DNA from: Trichaptum fuscoviolaceum
Taxonomy: Eukaryota; Basidiomycota; Agaricomycetes; Hymenochaetales; Trichaptaceae
DNA length: 64,000 nt
NCBI GenBank assembly: GCA_910574455.1
Contig: CAJSYZ010000002.1
Span: forward strand, 2,195,671 to 2,259,670
Reading direction: 5' to 3'
The position numbers and the translations under genes were made by a program. Under the pieces are notes generated by a model, which did no database searches, was not told where the DNA came from, and was given only the letters and a program-made list of their open reading frames with translations. This document shows, in pieces, positions 61,301 through 64,000 of this stretch. Within the stretch, counting starts at the first letter, position 1; every line of letters begins with the position of its first letter.

Positions 61301-64000
61301 GACAGAGCTCCTTGATGAATATCGAGAGCAAACAAAGAGAAAGGACTCCACAGTGGACCATGTCCAGCAGATGGATCATGGACCAAGTGATCCCAACGTG
61401 ATAGGCTTTCACGATGCAATTTTCAGTTGGTCAAGTGACATAGATGGGTCATTGACTCCCTCGAAACGCAATTTCAGGCTGCAGATGGACGGCGAGGTCA
61501 TCTTCAAGCGAGGCGGTATTAACCTGATCATCGGTCCAACTGGTTCAGGAAAGACGTCGTTGTTGATGGCATTGCTAGGTGGGTTTTTCGATTTTGACTC
61601 AACCTTTCAGAGCCGAGTTATGGACCGAAGTTCAAACCAGGTGAAATGCACTTTTTGCCATTCGGTCCCACATCATGGTTCAATCTTCCGCGAGGTGGTA
61701 GTGTAGCTTATGCTGCGCAGGAGTCATGGGTGCAAAATGAGACGATCAGAGTGAGATCATGTCTTTCACCGGTCATGATTGTCGCTGACAGAGCCTAGGA
61801 CAATATCCTGTTTGGCTCGCCGTATGACGAAGAGAGGTACCAAAAGGGTGCGTACTTGTTCGAATGAACTCCTGTATTCCTGTTTCCTATTGAAGAGACA
61901 CAGTTATTCGTCAATGCGGACTGGAGCGTGACCTCACCCTTTTCGAGGCCGGGGACCGCACAGAAGTCGGAGAAAAGGGCTTGACGCTAAGGTGGGTGCA
62001 ATAAGCTCTTGTTCAGTTCATCGGTTGTAGCTCATCCTAACCTGGACATGGTACTATCTTAGTGGCGGACAGAAAGTGAGCTTTGTTAACATTCCATGAA
62101 ACAACGTGGTCTCATACTATCGACAGGCTCGCATAACACTTGCACGGGCTGTGTACTCACGCGCAGAGATAATTCTACTAGATGATGTTCTTGCTGCTCT
62201 GGATGTCCACACTGCAAAGCACATAGTTGACGAATGTTTCAAAGGCGACCTCATCCGTGGACGAACAGTACTCCTGGTGGTGTGTGTTCTGATTTTAATC
62301 AGTACCCCTTTACTTAGCAGTCGACAGACGCACAACGTTGCGATGACAAGTCCGATCGCACATTTCGTATTGTCATTGACTAACGATGGACGGGTCTCCA
62401 GCCAAGGAACAGTTGCCGAGATCATGTTAGTCGACAAGGAGATGCAAAAAGAGGTTGCGAAGTCCCAAGCAGCCATCGTGAAGGAGGAAGAAAGAGTGGA
62501 CGCTCAGACCGAAGAAACGCCGCAGAAGAAAGCCGACGGCAAACTTGTTCTCGCGGAAGAAGTTGCAGAAGGTCATGTCAGCTGGACTGCTCGTATGTGT
62601 AATCAATTCTTTGAAGGGCTATCACTGAAGTGGATTTAGTCAAGCTATACCTTTCCAATCTGGGTGGCCCTCTTTTTTGGTTCATTTTCTTGGGCGGAGT
62701 CACCTTCACCGATTTCACTTTGGTCATCCAAACATGGTTCCTCGGTTTCTGGGCTGCTCAGTATCAAGACCACGATCCTTCAGATGTTTATGTTCCATAG
62801 TGAGTCATCAGTATATAATATCCCAAGCCCATCGTGCTCACCGCTATCCAGCTTCTTAACCGGCCTTTCACTGATCTTGATTGCGGGAGTATCCGTGTAC
62901 TTCCTTGCCTACCTAAACTATGTGCTGGGATGTATCAAAGCGTCTCGTCACATCCATAAGCGACTGGTAGAGGCTATCACCGGATCCACTCTTAGGTAAA
63001 GCCGACACAATTTTCAGCCTATTCACGTCTAAATTCACCATCAACTCGCTAGGTGGCTTGATTCAACTCCGACAGGTCGCATCATTGCTAGGTGTACGCA
63101 GGATATCCGAGCAGGTGAGCCCAGTTAACAATCAAATGACACCAGTATTCTAATCAACTTCGAAGTGGATGGTCCTGTCGCTCAAAACTTGGGCTCGTTC
63201 CTCGAGTTATCCATCACGTTCTTCATGCGACTGGCAGCCGTAGTGTATATGTCACCCATATTTGTTTTCCCCGGTATCCTTGTCGGTACCCTCGGAGGAT
63301 GGTGTGGGCAAGTGTACATGAAGGCACAGCTTAGCGTTAAGAGAGAGATGAGTAACGCCAAATCCCCTGTATTAAGCCACTTCGGAGCAGCTATCGCTGG
63401 TTTAGGTAGGCTTCCTGATCACCCTACTCAGTTGGATGTGCTGAAGAGGTCGATCTAGTATCAATTAGGGCATACAACGCTCAGAATTCCTTCAAGCTTG
63501 AATCATTAGAACGTATAAATCGATACACACGTTCAGCAAGGACATTTTATAACTTAAATCGGTAAGTGTCCGATGGAGTGGAAGGTCGAAGAAGCTCACA
63601 TGTATTTGATAGATGGGTATGCATTCGTATCGACGTTCTCGGTGGCCTTTTCGCGTCTGGTCTCGCAGCTTACCTCGTATATGGCCGACCGTTGAGCACG
63701 TCAAGCAATACTGGGTTTTCTTTAAATATGGCTGGTCCGATAGCATCTTTCTCTTCATCGTTTCAGCCCTCTGAAGCTTTAATCGCGATCATTAGTCACC
63801 TTTAGCTCTTGCATTCTATGGTGGATCAGAATATTCAACGACTTCGAAGTTAGCGGTGCGTAATAGTCTTGCAAGATAACAAACATTTTATACCGACGTC
63901 TACATATTCTCGATGATTATCTAGGCAATAGGTACGTTTCCCAGTGATATATGTTTCAAAGTCCATATCTGAAAATGTGGGTTAGTCTCGAAAGAATTCA
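58311..64000 (+). CDS. ABCC (MRP/Ycf1-like) ABC transporter, 3' end outside the window
   Basis: A full-size conjugate or drug exporter. It starts MADPHSQVILYHQISNIYNA, and the first intron links SKD to TLWKNELLFPAYLAVFSATA. A TMD0-like region and linker precede TMD1 (DPVVFKAYHVPHLPVSELPP; WFWIMWLFLGPVIGSIAMQW), which has a long Ser-rich cytoplasmic insert (about 59950-60220). NBD1 has Walker A GPTGSGKTS, GSVAYAAQESWVQNETIR, signature LSGGQKARITLARAV and Walker B ILLDDVLAALD. TMD2 follows (FTDFTLVIQTWFLGFWAAQY; HIHKRLVEAITGSTLRW; DSTPTGRIIARCTQDIRAVD). The visible part ends at a 7-nt exon (63925-63931) in the conserved FEVSGNS motif before NBD2. NBD2 is not in the window. Every join examined keeps the frame. 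Confidence 0.9.

Overview
This is a eukaryotic genomic window, almost certainly from a filamentous basidiomycete (Agaricomycetes). The coding sequences are cut by many 45-80 nt GT-AG introns with short acceptor tracts. Typical fungal gene families sit close together on both strands. Several proteins match fungal forms, including a Ysc84-type SYLF-SH3 protein, a Mug70-like CBS/PB1 protein, a PSTAIRE kinase of the Pho85 type and a Pom33/TMEM33 protein. There is no rRNA, no convincing tRNA, no CRISPR array and no recognisable transposon. All exon joins were worked out by hand from splice signals, reading frame and family consensus.

Layout, left to right. Positions 1-5.5 kb hold the 3' end of a yippee gene copy with an early stop, a Bsc6-like MFS transporter, and an intact yippee gene whose 3' end and downstream flank are duplicated at the window start. 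A small hypothetical gene lies at 6.6-7.1 kb. From 7.1 to about 14.1 kb no gene can be supported. A small Ras-family GTPase with a CaaX box lies at 14.1-15.1 kb, followed by a CBS/PB1 protein (minus strand), a Pom33-like membrane protein (plus), peptidyl-tRNA hydrolase 2 (minus), the DEAD-box helicase Has1 and the replicative helicase subunit Mcm3 (both plus). Positions 27-34 kb hold two large low-complexity hypothetical proteins (minus) and mitochondrial ribosomal protein mL43 (plus). Positions 34-38 kb hold three minus-strand paralogs of a small Tyr/Asn/Gly/Ser-rich family. Then come a PIF1-family DNA helicase with an N-terminal RNase H1-like hybrid-binding domain, a Ysc84/SH3YL1 endocytic actin protein (both minus), an Fpg/MutM DNA glycosylase (plus), the SSU-processome protein Utp5 (minus), a Pho85-type CDK with an Ala-Gln tail (plus), a second MFS transporter (plus), an F-BAR/RhoGAP protein (minus) and an ABCC-type ABC transporter that runs off the right edge (plus).

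Functionally the window is mostly housekeeping: ribosome biogenesis (Has1, Utp5), DNA replication and repair (Mcm3, Pif1, Fpg), translation (mL43, Pth2), cell polarity and actin (Ras, RhoGAP, Ysc84), cell-cycle and phosphate signalling (Pho85) and transport (two MFS, one ABCC). Many pairs are divergently transcribed from a shared promoter region.

The two most unusual features are these. First, there is a high density of microexons. Exons of 2, 6, 6, 7, 12, 12, 13 and 16 nt are needed to restore reading frame or conserved motifs in eight different genes. Second, there is a tandem trio of a poorly described [ND]GS-tyrosine protein family that shares a splice site splitting a Ser codon but has three different C-terminal modules: none, an acidic coiled-coil-like tail, and a membrane anchor.
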